From a candidate division CSSED10-310 bacterium (lineage in GTDB: Bacteria; CSSED10-310), in the NCBI GenBank assembly GCA_003558985.1, contig PWNJ01000120.1, forward strand, positions 1-56,330: 56,330 bases of DNA, given 5' to 3'. Below are positions 46,001 through 55,136 of the stretch, piece by piece. The translations under genes and the position numbers were made by a program. The notes under the pieces were generated by a model that did not search any database, was not told where the DNA came from, and was given only the letters and a program-made list of their open reading frames with translations. How positions within the stretch are numbered: position 1 is the stretch's first letter; each line of letters starts with the position of its first letter.

Positions 46001-46837
46001 TTACAGTATTTTGTACCAGACATTCATGCTTTCTAGACTGCCGCTGATCTGAGTGTTGTTTCGCAGAGTGCCGCCATATTGATACCGGCATTTTCCAAAT
46101 GTGCAGTTCATGCCGAAACTGAGCGCTCTGGCAATCGTGTAAAGACACCGGCATCCTCCATCTCTTACAGCGCTTTCCATGTGATCCAGCAGCGCTGTTG
46201 CCAGACCGCGACCGCGGCAGGCAGGCAAAGTTGCAAAATCGGTCATTTCAGCGTGCATGGCTGCATCGTCCCGTTCGGCGGATGCAAGAGCGATCAGGTG
46301 ATTGTTTTCCCATATTCCGAAATAATCGATGTTCGTTTTCATGGTTTGTATAAGATATTCCGGTTCATGAATGGGAAACGGATACGATTCAAACACGCCA
46401 CGGTACACTCGGGCTGCATCAATCGCATCATCCGGAGTCAGTTGGCGCAACTGGCATGAATCCGGAACATTTGTTTCATTCAGATCATCGCGTTTCTCAA
46501 GCGCTTTTCGCACCACTTTCCTGACAGCAGTCTGATCAATCCGTCGTCTGCCGGGTTCAGGATAAAATGCCATAAATAAACCGGTTTCTTCACCGCGAAA
46601 CAGTCCTGGCGCCAACGCTTCAATCTCGTATCCGGCAGCCAGAAAAGGTTCCATCAGCGATACCGGTATTTTTGCAAATACTTTGCTGTATTTTTCGGAC
46701 GTTAGCAACTCCTCTGTTCTGTCCAGTATTGCATCACGATCATTCTTTGCAATTTTCATCAGATATACGCGATCGTTGGCTTTGCCGTGCTGTATCAGAC
46801 TGTTGCCAACGGTTTCAAAAACATCAAATTCAGACAT
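46001..46837 (-). CDS. ablB: Beta-lysine N(epsilon)-acetyltransferase
   Basis: This 278-residue GNAT-fold enzyme makes the compatible solute N-epsilon-acetyl-beta-lysine from beta-lysine and acetyl-CoA. The acetyl-CoA loop reads LPACRGRGLATALLDHME. The C-terminus YTIARALSFGMNCTFGK...GGTLRNNTQISG then ESMNVWYK is the AblB signature. The gene lies 88 nt downstream of lysine 2,3-aminomutase, as in methanogens and bacteria that use this osmolyte, so the pairing makes the call secure. ATG 46837 gives the usual family length (~270). Confidence 0.9.
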   Translation of the reverse strand: MSEFDVFETVGNSLIQHGKANDRVYLMKIAKNDRDAILDRTEELLTSEKYSKVFAKIPVSLMEPFLAAGYEIEALAPGLFRGEETGLFMAFYPEPGRRRIDQTAVRKVVRKALEKRDDLNETNVPDSCQLRQLTPDDAIDAARVYRGVFESYPFPIHEPEYLIQTMKTNIDYFGIWENNHLIALASAERDDAAMHAEMTDFATLPACRGRGLATALLDHMESAVRDGGCRCLYTIARALSFGMNCTFGKCRYQYGGTLRNNTQISGSLESMNVWYKIL

Positions 46838-46925
46838 AGTCTATCCTCATATCGTTTCACAACCGAACACCCGATGTCTGTCTGACTGACGAATGCTCAG
46901 ATCGTTATTTTTACACATCGTTATG

Positions 46926-48230
46926 TTACCGTCTGTTTATGCGCTCGTTGTTTTCCGGAATTAGAGCAATCGCTTTGCTGTGATCAGCCAGCAACTGTGA
47001 AATACCCACTGAGCGTGTTTCTGCTGAAGAATCCAGTTTCAACTGAAGCTTGCAGGAAGCACAATTTCTGTCGCAAAACCATGCCTCATATGAATCCGGT
47101 TCCTTGTAAGTGCAAATAACGCCTTCATAATTCCGCAGCACAACTTTATTGGTTGACCACGAGATAATATAGTTCGGCATGACTGGAATTTTGCCGCCAC
47201 CACCGGGCGCATCAATAACATACGTCGGGACAGCCAGTCCGCTGGTATGACCGATCAGATTTTCAAGGATTTCAATGCCCTTTCCAACAGGCGTTCGAAA
47301 ATGACCAAGTCCCTCCGACAAATCACACTGATACAGATAATAAGGACGCACTCTGTTTTTAACCAGTTTATGCACCAGCGCTTTCATAATTCGGGGACAA
47401 TCATTTACACCAGCCAGCAACACAGACTGGTTACCCAATGGAATGCCTGCATTAGCCAGTCTTGCCAACGCCTTTTCGGATGACTGGGTAAACTCACGCG
47501 GATGATTGAAATGAGTGTTGATCCACAGTGGATGATATTTTTTCAGGACATTAACCAGGTCTTCCGTAATACGGTATGGCAAAACCACAGGCATACGTGT
47601 GCCGATACGGATTATTTCAACATGGGGTATCTCTCTGATTTTACCAAGCAGCCAGTCCAGCCGCTTGTCAGATAACATCAGCGGATCACCACCGGATACA
47701 AGGACGTCCCGAATGACCGGATTCGCCCTGATGTATTCAATCCCTTTCATCATATCTTCTTTTTCCGGAATGAAATCAACATCACCGACCTTGCGTTTCC
47801 GGGTGCAGTGTCTGCAATACATCGAACAATAATTACTGACAAGAAACAATACGCGGTCAGGATATCTGTGTGTTATACCGGTCACCGGACTGTCGGCATC
47901 TTCCGATAGTGGATCAATCATATCGCATCGCGATACATCCATTTCATGCACTGACGGAAATGCCTGCCGCCAAACCGGATCATTGTCCCTGTCTTCCGGA
48001 TGAATCAGCGATAAATAATACGGTGTTATCGCCATCGGAAACATTTCAAGGGTTTTCTCAAGTTCCCGGCGTTCTGTTTCTGAAAATTTAACACCGAGCA
48101 ACTCTTCAAAATCATCTATTTTATGAATGTTATGACTCAACTGCCATCGCCAGTCAAACCATTTTTCGTGCGTTTCATCCGACCGTTTCCAGTCATCCAG
48201 TTTTTTAGGTTTATCTGTAATAACAATCAT
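46926..48230 (-). CDS. ablA: L-lysine 2,3-aminomutase
   Basis: This 434-residue radical-SAM, PLP-dependent enzyme converts L-alpha-lysine to L-beta-lysine. It has the cluster motif [16 protein letters not shown] (CxxxCxxC). The PLP-lysine region is [12 protein letters not shown], and a C-terminal zinc/cysteine segment has [12 protein letters not shown]. Combined with ablB it directs osmoprotectant synthesis rather than lysine degradation; no other lysine-fermentation genes are present. Its ATG overlaps the marR stop (ATGA, 48227-48230), so the regulator and enzyme are translationally coupled. Confidence 0.93.
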   Translation of the reverse strand: MIVITDKPKKLDDWKRSDETHEKWFDWRWQLSHNIHKIDDFEELLGVKFSETERRELEKTLEMFPMAITPYYLSLIHPEDRDNDPVWRQAFPSVHEMDVSRCDMIDPLSEDADSPVTGITHRYPDRVLFLVSNYCSMYCRHCTRKRKVGDVDFIPEKEDMMKGIEYIRANPVIRDVLVSGGDPLMLSDKRLDWLLGKIREIPHVEIIRIGTRMPVVLPYRITEDLVNVLKKYHPLWINTHFNHPREFTQSSEKALARLANAGIPLGNQSVLLAGVNDCPRIMKALVHKLVKNRVRPYYLYQCDLSEGLGHFRTPVGKGIEILENLIGHTSGLAVPTYVIDAPGGGGKIPVMPNYIISWSTNKVVLRNYEGVICTYKEPDSYEAWFCDRNCASCKLQLKLDSSAETRSVGISQLLADHSKAIALIPENNERINRR

Positions 48231-48786
48231 TGTGATACCTCTTTGTTTTCAGGACATATGTTTAATTGATAATGACCGTGAACCCCGCCGGTGGTTTGAG
48301 TGTCACCATACCTTTCATCCTGTGAACGGGTTCGACGTGTTTCCGGCTCCGTCTTTTCCATTAGAGCGGCCACTTTCTGCAGCGATGCCAGTATTTGCGA
48401 CTGCTCCCAGTCCGGCAACTGTCCAAACGCAGAAACAAACCGGTCCTGCAAAGGCGCCGGCGCTCGATTCAACGCTTCGTGTCCAGACACAGTCAACCGA
48501 ACAAGAACTCTTCGTTTGTCACGGTCACAACGTGATCTGACTATCCATCCTCGCGCTTCCAGACGGTCCAGAATACCAGTCAAAGTCGCCTGACCGAATG
48601 TCGCCCGGCGAGCCAACTCACCGGCTGTCATTCCGTAACCCGGGACAACTCCCGTAAAATAAGCAGTTGAGGTGTCGTAATACCCTGGCGCTGAACCAGC
48701 ATATGTGAATGCAGATCATGAGCCCGAATAATGCGGCGCAAAACCGTTATTACCTGCTCAAAAGTATGTGTACTAAAATCTGACAT
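48227..48786 (-). pseudogene. MarR-family regulator, frameshifted (or split) copy
   Basis: Reading from ATG 48786 (AGGGAGG 7 nt upstream) the first frame gives 52 residues, ending LILRELSRVTE then TGA. An overlapping frame from ATG 48631 continues with MTAGELARRATFGQATLTG, the MarR winged-helix recognition segment, to 48227. Joined, they give a standard ~180-residue MarR protein. A single missing base near 48630 (or a -1 shift at GGAATGA) accounts for the break. It may be a real mutation, a programmed shift or a sequence error. As the first gene of a marR-ablA-ablB operon it should control osmolyte synthesis. Flanking palindromes suggest autoregulation. If the break is real, the downstream part alone could not form the normal dimer. 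Confidence 0.75.
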
Positions 48787-48805
48787 TGACAAACCTCCCT
48801 GTCAA
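48786..48805. promoter_or_regulatory. Candidate MarR operator at the ribosome-binding site
   Basis: TTGACA-N8-TGTCAA is a perfect 6-bp inverted repeat, with its arms straddling the AGGGAGG ribosome site of marR. A bound dimer here would block early transcription or translation. The same half-site recurs at 48835-48847. Confidence 0.55.
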
Positions 48806-48818
48806 TCATTTTAAGTTC

Positions 48819-48847
48819 AAAATATTATATTCACTGACAAATGTCAA
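48819..48847 (-). promoter_or_regulatory. Promoter of the marR-ablA-ablB operon with overlapping palindrome
   Basis: On the minus strand TTGACA (48842-48847) and TATTTT (48819-48824) are exactly 17 nt apart. The -35 box lies inside the palindrome TGACA-AA-TGTCA (48835-48846), whose arms repeat the half-site found at the downstream operator. Overlap of operator and -35 is the usual way MarR proteins repress their own operon. Confidence 0.6.
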
Positions 48848-48882
48848 CTCTATAAGGAATATTCAGTATAAATACTTTATAT

Positions 48883-50541
48883 TCAAAGCAAATTCAGCCG
48901 TGCCGCAACCGGCATTCTGCGTCCGGCGCCAAACGCTTTTGACGTCACCTTTAAACCAGGCGCTGCCTGACGTCGTTTATATTCATTCCGGTCAACCGTT
49001 GCGGTGACCCATCGCACGGTATCAGGATCATACCCTTTTTCTGATATGTCATTTGCTGACAAGCCTTCATCAATATAGAGCGCCAGAATCGCATCCAGTG
49101 TTTCATACGGCGGCAATGTATCCTGATCAGTTTGATTACTTCGCAGTTCGGCCGACGGTGGCTTGTCAAGTATCGCCCGGGGTATGACTTCATCGATTCG
49201 GTTTATATGCCTGGCAAGTTTGTAAACCCACGTTTTCGGAACATCCGACAATACACTCAAACCACCGCTCATATCTCCGTAGAGCGTACAGTATCCAACC
49301 GCCACCTCACTTTTATTGCCGGTTGTCAGCACCATTGCACCGTTTTTATTTGACATCGCCATCAGTAAATTGCCCCGGACACGCGCCTGAATGTTTTCTT
49401 CAGCAACACCAAAAGGCGTGTTTTGAAATTGCGGTTCAAGCGACTTCAAAAACGACTCATATATGTTCGTAATACTGATTATATGACACGATATATTCAG
49501 GTTTTGGGCCAGCTTGAGCGAGTCGGATACACTTCCTTCCGAAGAGTATGGCCCGGGCATTGTGATTCCGGTAACATTTTCCGGGCCGAGCGCCTGAACA
49601 GCCAGAACAGCCACGAGCGCTGAATCGATACCTCCGGATAAACCGATCAACACCTTTTCAAACCCGCATTTTCGGACATAATCCTTTAACCCCAGAACCA
49701 GCGCCTGACACATGTTTTCCGCTGTGTCATCGTCTGAAAAGCTGTCTGATGCAACATCTGAATCGATTCCCTGAGCGGTATCAATTGCCTTAACCATCGT
49801 CTGAAATGCCGGCATTTGCATCAAAATATGTCCAGATGAAGAAGCCACCATTGACCGTCCATCAAAAATTAACTCGTCATTACCTCCAACCTGATTGACA
49901 AACACAAACGGTACTGAATGCTTGCCTGCATGACCACAAATCAATTGCCGACGTATTTTTTCTTTCTCAAGATGATACGGCGAAGCTGATATATTAATCA
50001 TTATAGTTGCGCCCTGCTGCGCCAACTCATCGATCGGATCATGATCATACATCTGTCGATGCCATAGCGACGGATCGTTCCAGGCATCCTCACATACAGA
50101 TAACCCCGGTTTTTCACCCCTGAAACTGATAATCTGATGTCTGTCCCCCGAATCAAAATAGCGTTCTTCATCAAAAACATCATAAGCAGGCAACAACCGT
50201 TTGTTTTGTTGAAGCAGGATTTGTCCCTGATGAATCAGCAATGCTGAATTATACAATCCCTTACCGTCTGAACGATGTGTCGGAACCGGGGCTCCGACGA
50301 CTATTCCTGCATTCAAGGATTCACTTTCACGCAATAAAAACTGTATTGCTTCACCTGCCGATCGGACAAACCATGCCCGCTCAAGAAGGTCACGCGGCGG
50401 ATAACCGGTTATACACAGCTCCGGAAATACAAACAGATCGGGATCACTATCTTTACCAGAGACTATTACATTGCATATTTTCTGAAGATTACCCCGGATA
50501 TCTCCGATAACCGGATTGATCTGACCGATAATGATTCGCAT
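48883..50541 (-). CDS. nadE: Glutamine-dependent NAD+ synthetase
   Basis: This 552-residue two-domain enzyme makes NAD+ from deamido-NAD+, ATP and glutamine. The N-terminal nitrilase-type glutaminase has its triad in LFVFPELCITGYPPRDLL (Glu), NKRLLPAYDVFDE (Lys) and LSVCEDAW (Cys). The C-terminal synthetase has the ATP-binding loop IGLSGGIDSALVAV and TGNKSEVAVGYCTLYGDMSG. I start at ATG 50541, where AAGGAG is 9 nt upstream and the protein begins MRIIIGQINPVIGD as in the family. The longer frame from 50580 adds residues before that site. The ORF stop lies 97 nt before the marR start. Confidence 0.93.
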   Translation of the reverse strand: MRIIIGQINPVIGDIRGNLQKICNVIVSGKDSDPDLFVFPELCITGYPPRDLLERAWFVRSAGEAIQFLLRESESLNAGIVVGAPVPTHRSDGKGLYNSALLIHQGQILLQQNKRLLPAYDVFDEERYFDSGDRHQIISFRGEKPGLSVCEDAWNDPSLWHRQMYDHDPIDELAQQGATIMINISASPYHLEKEKIRRQLICGHAGKHSVPFVFVNQVGGNDELIFDGRSMVASSSGHILMQMPAFQTMVKAIDTAQGIDSDVASDSFSDDDTAENMCQALVLGLKDYVRKCGFEKVLIGLSGGIDSALVAVLAVQALGPENVTGITMPGPYSSEGSVSDSLKLAQNLNISCHIISITNIYESFLKSLEPQFQNTPFGVAEENIQARVRGNLLMAMSNKNGAMVLTTGNKSEVAVGYCTLYGDMSGGLSVLSDVPKTWVYKLARHINRIDEVIPRAILDKPPSAELRSNQTDQDTLPPYETLDAILALYIDEGLSANDISEKGYDPDTVRWVTATVDRNEYKRRQAAPGLKVTSKAFGAGRRMPVAARLNLL

Positions 50542-50724
50542 CAGGCCACGCTCCTTTCCATTATCCCAATCAACCACCAATTCATGTTAACAGCTATCAG
50601 ATACGATTCGGCTGTCGCGATTTTTTTGAATAACACGTTTGTCACATCCGTATCATTCATTGGATATTATAGAGGGAATTTCACGGAACGTAACCCTGTT
50701 TGGCAACCAAGGAGAAAAAAAGCA

Positions 50725-52146
50725 ATGAAAAAGTTACCGTTGATGTTGATTGTTTTAGGTCTGATGCTTGTTATAGCGCCGTGCCGCGGTGACAGCTCTG
50801 CCGAAAGCCTTTTAAGACCCGGGCACTGGATCGGCGATATTGCTGTGCCCGGCGGAACTCTGAAAATTGTCTTTAACATCGAGTTTGACGGAGGAACGTT
50901 TACCGGAACATGTGACAGTCCGGATCAGGGTGTGACAGGCCTTGAAATCGGCTCAATTACTGTAACGGACAACAAGGTTGAACTTACGGTTCCAATAGTT
51001 ATGGGATGGTTTGAAGGTGAGCTTCAGCCATGCGGAACAATTATCACCGGCAAATGGCATCAGGGTGGCATGGCAATGGAGTGTGAGGTCACGCTTTCCG
51101 ATACTCCCTACGCTGTAAATCGACCCCAGCATCCTGAGCCACCGTTTCCCTATATCGCCCGTGATGTAACATTTCCCAACCCCGACGCAAACATAACACT
51201 TGCCGGAACACTGACCATTCCCGAAGGTGAGGGGCCTTTTCCTGCCGCCGTTCTGATTGCCGGTTCGGGACCGCATGACCGCGATGAAACTGTTTTAGGA
51301 CACAAACCATTTCTGGTGTTGAGCGATCATTTGACGCGAAACAATATCGCTGTTTTACGGTATGACAAACGCGGCATTGGCGGCAGCGAAGGAAACTACA
51401 TGAAAGCCACATCCGAAGATTTTGCATCTGACGCTTACGCCGCGTTGACATATCTGAAAACACAGGACTTCATCCAGCAGAATCTTGCCGGTCTTGTAGG
51501 TCATAGCGAAGGCGGTCTGATAGCGCCGATGGTGGCCGCGAAATATCCCGATCAGGTCGGTTTTGTTGTTCTGCTGGCTGCGCCTGGCGTTCCCGGACAT
51601 GAATTGCTGCTTCTGCAATCGGAAAAGATACTTGAATTTTCCGGAGAGTCCGAAGAGTCCATTCAAAAATCACTGAAACTGCAACTTGAACTGTACAGAA
51701 CGGTGTTGGAAGAATCAAACCCCGATAAAGCAGCGAAACGTATTGAAGAAGCAATACATCGCGTATATGCAGACCTCGATGACGACGACAAATCGGGAAG
51801 TATGACGGAAGAACAACTGATAAAGACATCTATGGCATTCAATACTCCCTGGTTCAGGTATTTTCTTAGATTTAATCCACAGACCGTGTTACCAAACACC
51901 CTTTGTCCGGTACTGGCCATCTGGGGAAGCAAAGATATTCAGGTTATTCCGGAACAGAATCTTCCGCCCATGGCACGCGCGCTGGCTGATGCAGGCAATC
52001 CGAATATCACACTCCGGGTTTTTCCGGATTTAAACCATCTGTTTCAAACCGCTGAAACCGGGAATATAACCGAATACGCTCAGATTGAGGAAACCTTTTC
52101 GCCAATAGCGCTCCATGTCATCAGCGAATGGATAAACAAATTGTAA
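50725..52146 (+). CDS. Exported alpha/beta-hydrolase
   Basis: This 473-residue protein has a signal peptide (~1-23), a ~110-residue N-terminal beta domain and an alpha/beta-hydrolase fold. The nucleophile elbow is GLVGHSEGG, and the strand-turn RYDKRGIGGSEG comes before it. The acid aspartate is in IWGSKDIQVIP and the histidine in FPDLNHLFQ. It resembles exported BAAT/prolyl-oligopeptidase-like esterases. The substrate is unknown. AAGGAG (50709-50714) fits ATG 50725, which begins a good signal peptide. The frame extends upstream to 50584 but that part is unlikely to be translated. Confidence 0.82.
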   Translation: MKKLPLMLIVLGLMLVIAPCRGDSSAESLLRPGHWIGDIAVPGGTLKIVFNIEFDGGTFTGTCDSPDQGVTGLEIGSITVTDNKVELTVPIVMGWFEGELQPCGTIITGKWHQGGMAMECEVTLSDTPYAVNRPQHPEPPFPYIARDVTFPNPDANITLAGTLTIPEGEGPFPAAVLIAGSGPHDRDETVLGHKPFLVLSDHLTRNNIAVLRYDKRGIGGSEGNYMKATSEDFASDAYAALTYLKTQDFIQQNLAGLVGHSEGGLIAPMVAAKYPDQVGFVVLLAAPGVPGHELLLLQSEKILEFSGESEESIQKSLKLQLELYRTVLEESNPDKAAKRIEEAIHRVYADLDDDDKSGSMTEEQLIKTSMAFNTPWFRYFLRFNPQTVLPNTLCPVLAIWGSKDIQVIPEQNLPPMARALADAGNPNITLRVFPDLNHLFQTAETGNITEYAQIEETFSPIALHVISEWINKL

Positions 52147-52203
52147 CTAATCAAAATACCTGAATCAGCTATATAAAACATTAATCATATTGAATAGTTC
52201 ATC

Positions 52204-52230
52204 AAAGGCGTTTCGACTTGAAACGCCTTT
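52204..52230. terminator. Perfect hairpin after the hydrolase gene
   Basis: AAAGGCGTTTC and GAAACGCCTTT form a perfect 11-bp stem with a 5-nt loop. The 3' side ends in three Ts but no long U-run. Placed 58 nt after the stop and just before the next promoter, it probably ends the hydrolase transcript. Confidence 0.55.
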
Positions 52231-52249
52231 ATCGTAGGAGCAATTTTCT

Positions 52250-52278
52250 TTGACATAGTTAACTAATACAAATATTAT
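52250..52278 (+). promoter_or_regulatory. sigma70-type promoter of the beta-helix gene
   Basis: A perfect -35 TTGACA (52250-52255) lies exactly 17 nt from -10 TATTAT (52273-52278). The predicted start point would leave a ~30-nt leader before ATG 52315. Together with the tRNA promoter, it shows that this genome uses near-consensus sigma70 sites. Confidence 0.7.
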
Positions 52279-52314
52279 AACCATTCTATTGTAGATCAGG
52301 AAATGGAGGTCAAA

Positions 52315-53607
52315 ATGAAAAGCAAAATATCCGTTTTATTTATGATTATGTTTCTGGTGTTGTCTTTCTCGGTATGCCAGGCAGCTATCTATGTTTGCCA
52401 AACCAACGGAAACAATCAGAATCCTGGAACAAAAGACAGTCCCGTGAAGGAAATTGACAGGGCTATCAATCTGGTTGAAGCCGGAGGGGAAATATTTATT
52501 GCCGGCGGCACTTACACCGGAACATTCGGTGTGGGTTATATGGAAAGCGATAAACCATTGAAAATGTTTGGGAGTTATGACCAAACTTTCACAACCCGAA
52601 ATATCATGGATACACCTACTGTGTTTCAACCGGATAACGAGGCGGGTGGCAGGGCGCGCAGAGCGTTTCTGAAATTCACACGCGCTGTGGACGGTACGGT
52701 TATTGACGGTATCGTTTTTGATATGGGATATCGAAACGCTTATCATGCCACAGAAGGCATTATTGAAGGTCTTGAAACCGGACGTATGCTCCGAGCAACC
52801 GAACGCCCGGCAACCGGTAACAGCACGGCAGAAGAACCGATCATACAGATTGTCAGCGCTGCCCAGGGCGGTGATGTCACCATTCAAAACTGTGTTTTCG
52901 TCAATGGCGCCAGTTTTGCCATTCAAGGCGGTCTCCGTGAAGGAACATTCCGGGTACTGAATAATATCTTTGTGAGCAATCGCATGGCAGCAATTGAAAT
53001 TTACGGCACATGCGGCTCAAGAGGTGGTCCCGGAACCATGGCCAACTGCGGTAAAGTGGAAATCGCCAATAATACCATTCTGTTTACCTGGAGTCGGCTG
53101 GCGGATATGAAAGACATGGGATACGGAATTCGAATAATGACACGTTGTGAATATCACATCCATAACAACATGATAGGCGGCAGCGTGCTTGCCGGTGTTG
53201 ACAACACCCGATTCACACCGGATGACCGGGTAAAATTGGATAACAACATCTTTTTTGTTAACAAACAGGCGGATCTGGAATACAGTCCCGCCAGCAACGT
53301 CAAACTCAATCTGACAGCCGATCAGTTCGGAGATCTTCCATTTGCATCTGCTCGAGGTAACAAACAAGATATTCCGGAAGGTCTGCCGATCAACAGACAG
53401 TACCTTGAAGGGTTTTTAAGCGCCAGTTATACCGAGGAAATTGATTTTGACCCCAATTCAACGGCTAACCAGTTGCGCGCCGCAGTCGGCATGAACAAAC
53501 AAGGTTCGATAACGTCTTCCGTTACCATGTTCATGAACCGCTATCCATGGCGGGATGCAATTCAGTTGTTTGGAGCTGTTGAAAACGTCGGTGCACAGTC
53601 ATTTTAA
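52315..53607 (+). CDS. Exported parallel beta-helix protein (DUF1565-like)
   Basis: This 430-residue protein has a signal peptide (~1-23) and the DUF1565-type opening IYVCQTNGNNQNPGTKDSPV, EIFIAGGTYTG. Stacked beta-helix turns follow (TIQNCVFVNGASFAIQGG, RVLNNIFVSNRMAAIEI, VEIANNTILF, IHNNMIGG, LDNNIFFVNKQ). Such right-handed beta-helix proteins include polysaccharide lyases and surface proteins; no catalytic residues can be assigned. TGGAGGTC sits 5 nt before ATG 52315, so the alternative ATG 52303 (which overlaps the site) was rejected. Confidence 0.78.
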   Translation: MKSKISVLFMIMFLVLSFSVCQAAIYVCQTNGNNQNPGTKDSPVKEIDRAINLVEAGGEIFIAGGTYTGTFGVGYMESDKPLKMFGSYDQTFTTRNIMDTPTVFQPDNEAGGRARRAFLKFTRAVDGTVIDGIVFDMGYRNAYHATEGIIEGLETGRMLRATERPATGNSTAEEPIIQIVSAAQGGDVTIQNCVFVNGASFAIQGGLREGTFRVLNNIFVSNRMAAIEIYGTCGSRGGPGTMANCGKVEIANNTILFTWSRLADMKDMGYGIRIMTRCEYHIHNNMIGGSVLAGVDNTRFTPDDRVKLDNNIFFVNKQADLEYSPASNVKLNLTADQFGDLPFASARGNKQDIPEGLPINRQYLEGFLSASYTEEIDFDPNSTANQLRAAVGMNKQGSITSSVTMFMNRYPWRDAIQLFGAVENVGAQSF

Positions 53608-53639
53608 CCCGAAACACATTAACAGGAGGACAACGTTTC

Positions 53640-55040
53640 ATGAGTGATATCAAAGATATTCTGAAATCAATCAGTGGTGAGTTACGTAAAGCACAGAACA
53701 ATATGTTCTCAGGCAAATTTGCAGAAGCAGCCGAAATTACTTCAACACTGGATATGCTGCTGGAAGATGCTGTTGCGGCAGATCCTGGTCATGTTCAGGT
53801 TAAAACCTTTACCAATCAAATCGCCAAACTGAAACGGGATTTGGAACAGCGTATGGGAAAAGCTCCCGGCGGAACAGCCAAACCGACAACGACATCAGCG
53901 CCTCAACCTCCACCACCCCGACCTGCCACAACAGCGCCCCAACAATCACCTGCCGCAGCGACCACATCCACCAAAACCGCACCCGTTCTCCCGGCCGGAG
54001 TCAATAAACGTATTCGGGACATGAATGAATTGATTCGACGTGGAAAATTACGTGATGCCGCTGCGCTTCTGGAAGAAATTGACAGACAGTACGCCGGTCA
54101 GTTTGATACCGAAAATCCTGATTATCTTGATGTTAAACAGCGTCTGGAAACCGCGCTGAAGGAAATGGAAGACAAAGCGAAACAGGTTGAAGCTGATAAA
54201 AATCGCGCGGAACAGGAACGTGCGGCAAGAGAAGAATTATCGAAAGAATGGGAAACCAGATTGAAAGAACTTCCGTCTTTCAACGTTCGAACAGCCAATA
54301 TTCAAAACCTTCTGGAACAGCAGCAGGCCTTCGAAGTCGCCAGCAAAGTGTATTCTGAATACAAAACAGTCGATTTTCCCTATAGTAAAACATACGGACT
54401 TCAACAAATCGAAAAAACAATCTCCACCAATATCGACCAGTTCCCGTCTCTGCTGGAACAAACCCGAAAAAAAGCATTTGATGAAGCAATCGCTCACATT
54501 GATTCACGATATACCGGTCTGGACAGAATTGTTGAAGGTAAACCGGCCATAATGAATGACGGGAGTATTAAACAGACCGAAACATTTCTTGAAAAATACT
54601 GGCCGCTGTTTCCGGAAGGCACCCCTGAACACACACAAATAAATGAACGATTTGAAGAATTGATCCGGAAAAATCTTGGCAATAGAGAAGAACGCGCAAA
54701 ACAGGTAACCATGCGTGATGATATCTATCAGGGCGGTGATGCGGCTGACATCAAAAAACGTATGGAAGAGTTTATACTTACGGCTGATGGTTCAGCTCAA
54801 ATTGTCCGATCTGTTGTGTACAGCCCGGAATGGAAAGAACTGTCACAATGGGAAGATTATGCCGGTAACAAACGGTTTGTGACACGAGGTGAAATTTATG
54901 GTCAGGTCATTGCAACCATAAATGATGTTCCGAAGTTGTATACTGTCTATATAACCAAAGAAAAGAAATCAGATGGTTCATGGTCACTATTGACCGGAAA
55001 TGTCATGTATATTGAAGATATTGCACAAGAAAACCTGTGA
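53640..55040 (+). CDS. Unrecognised helical protein with proline-rich linker
   Basis: This 466-residue protein has no signal peptide or membrane segment. It has an N-terminal helical hairpin (~1-75, TPR-like spacing), then a Pro/Thr/Ala-rich linker (~78-120). A long charged coiled-coil-prone region (~125-210) and a mixed alpha/beta C-terminal half (~215-466) follow. The latter ends in a beta-rich part (GEIYGQVIATINDVPKLYTV). I recognise no family. AGGAGG lies 10 nt before the ATG. It lies 32 nt after the beta-helix gene and is probably in the same transcript. Confidence 0.6.
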   Translation: MSDIKDILKSISGELRKAQNNMFSGKFAEAAEITSTLDMLLEDAVAADPGHVQVKTFTNQIAKLKRDLEQRMGKAPGGTAKPTTTSAPQPPPPRPATTAPQQSPAAATTSTKTAPVLPAGVNKRIRDMNELIRRGKLRDAAALLEEIDRQYAGQFDTENPDYLDVKQRLETALKEMEDKAKQVEADKNRAEQERAAREELSKEWETRLKELPSFNVRTANIQNLLEQQQAFEVASKVYSEYKTVDFPYSKTYGLQQIEKTISTNIDQFPSLLEQTRKKAFDEAIAHIDSRYTGLDRIVEGKPAIMNDGSIKQTETFLEKYWPLFPEGTPEHTQINERFEELIRKNLGNREERAKQVTMRDDIYQGGDAADIKKRMEEFILTADGSAQIVRSVVYSPEWKELSQWEDYAGNKRFVTRGEIYGQVIATINDVPKLYTVYITKEKKSDGSWSLLTGNVMYIEDIAQENL

Positions 55041-55089
55041 TATAAAACTGCATCGAATTGCATTTAACTTGTAAAAAACGTTATTCTGT

Positions 55090-55126
55090 CTGATACGGTC
55101 GGCTTGTCTCAGCCGGCCGTTGTCAG
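55090..55126 (+). other. Leader hairpin before the sulfatase-fold lipoprotein
   Basis: ACGGTCGGCT and AGCCGGCCGT pair over 10 positions with one G-U, and CTGA/TCAG outside can extend the stem. It lies between the helical-protein stop and the GTG start 10 nt later. No T-run follows; it could be an mRNA processing or stability element, or a weak terminator. Confidence 0.4.
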
Positions 55127-55136
55127 AGGTGTTATC

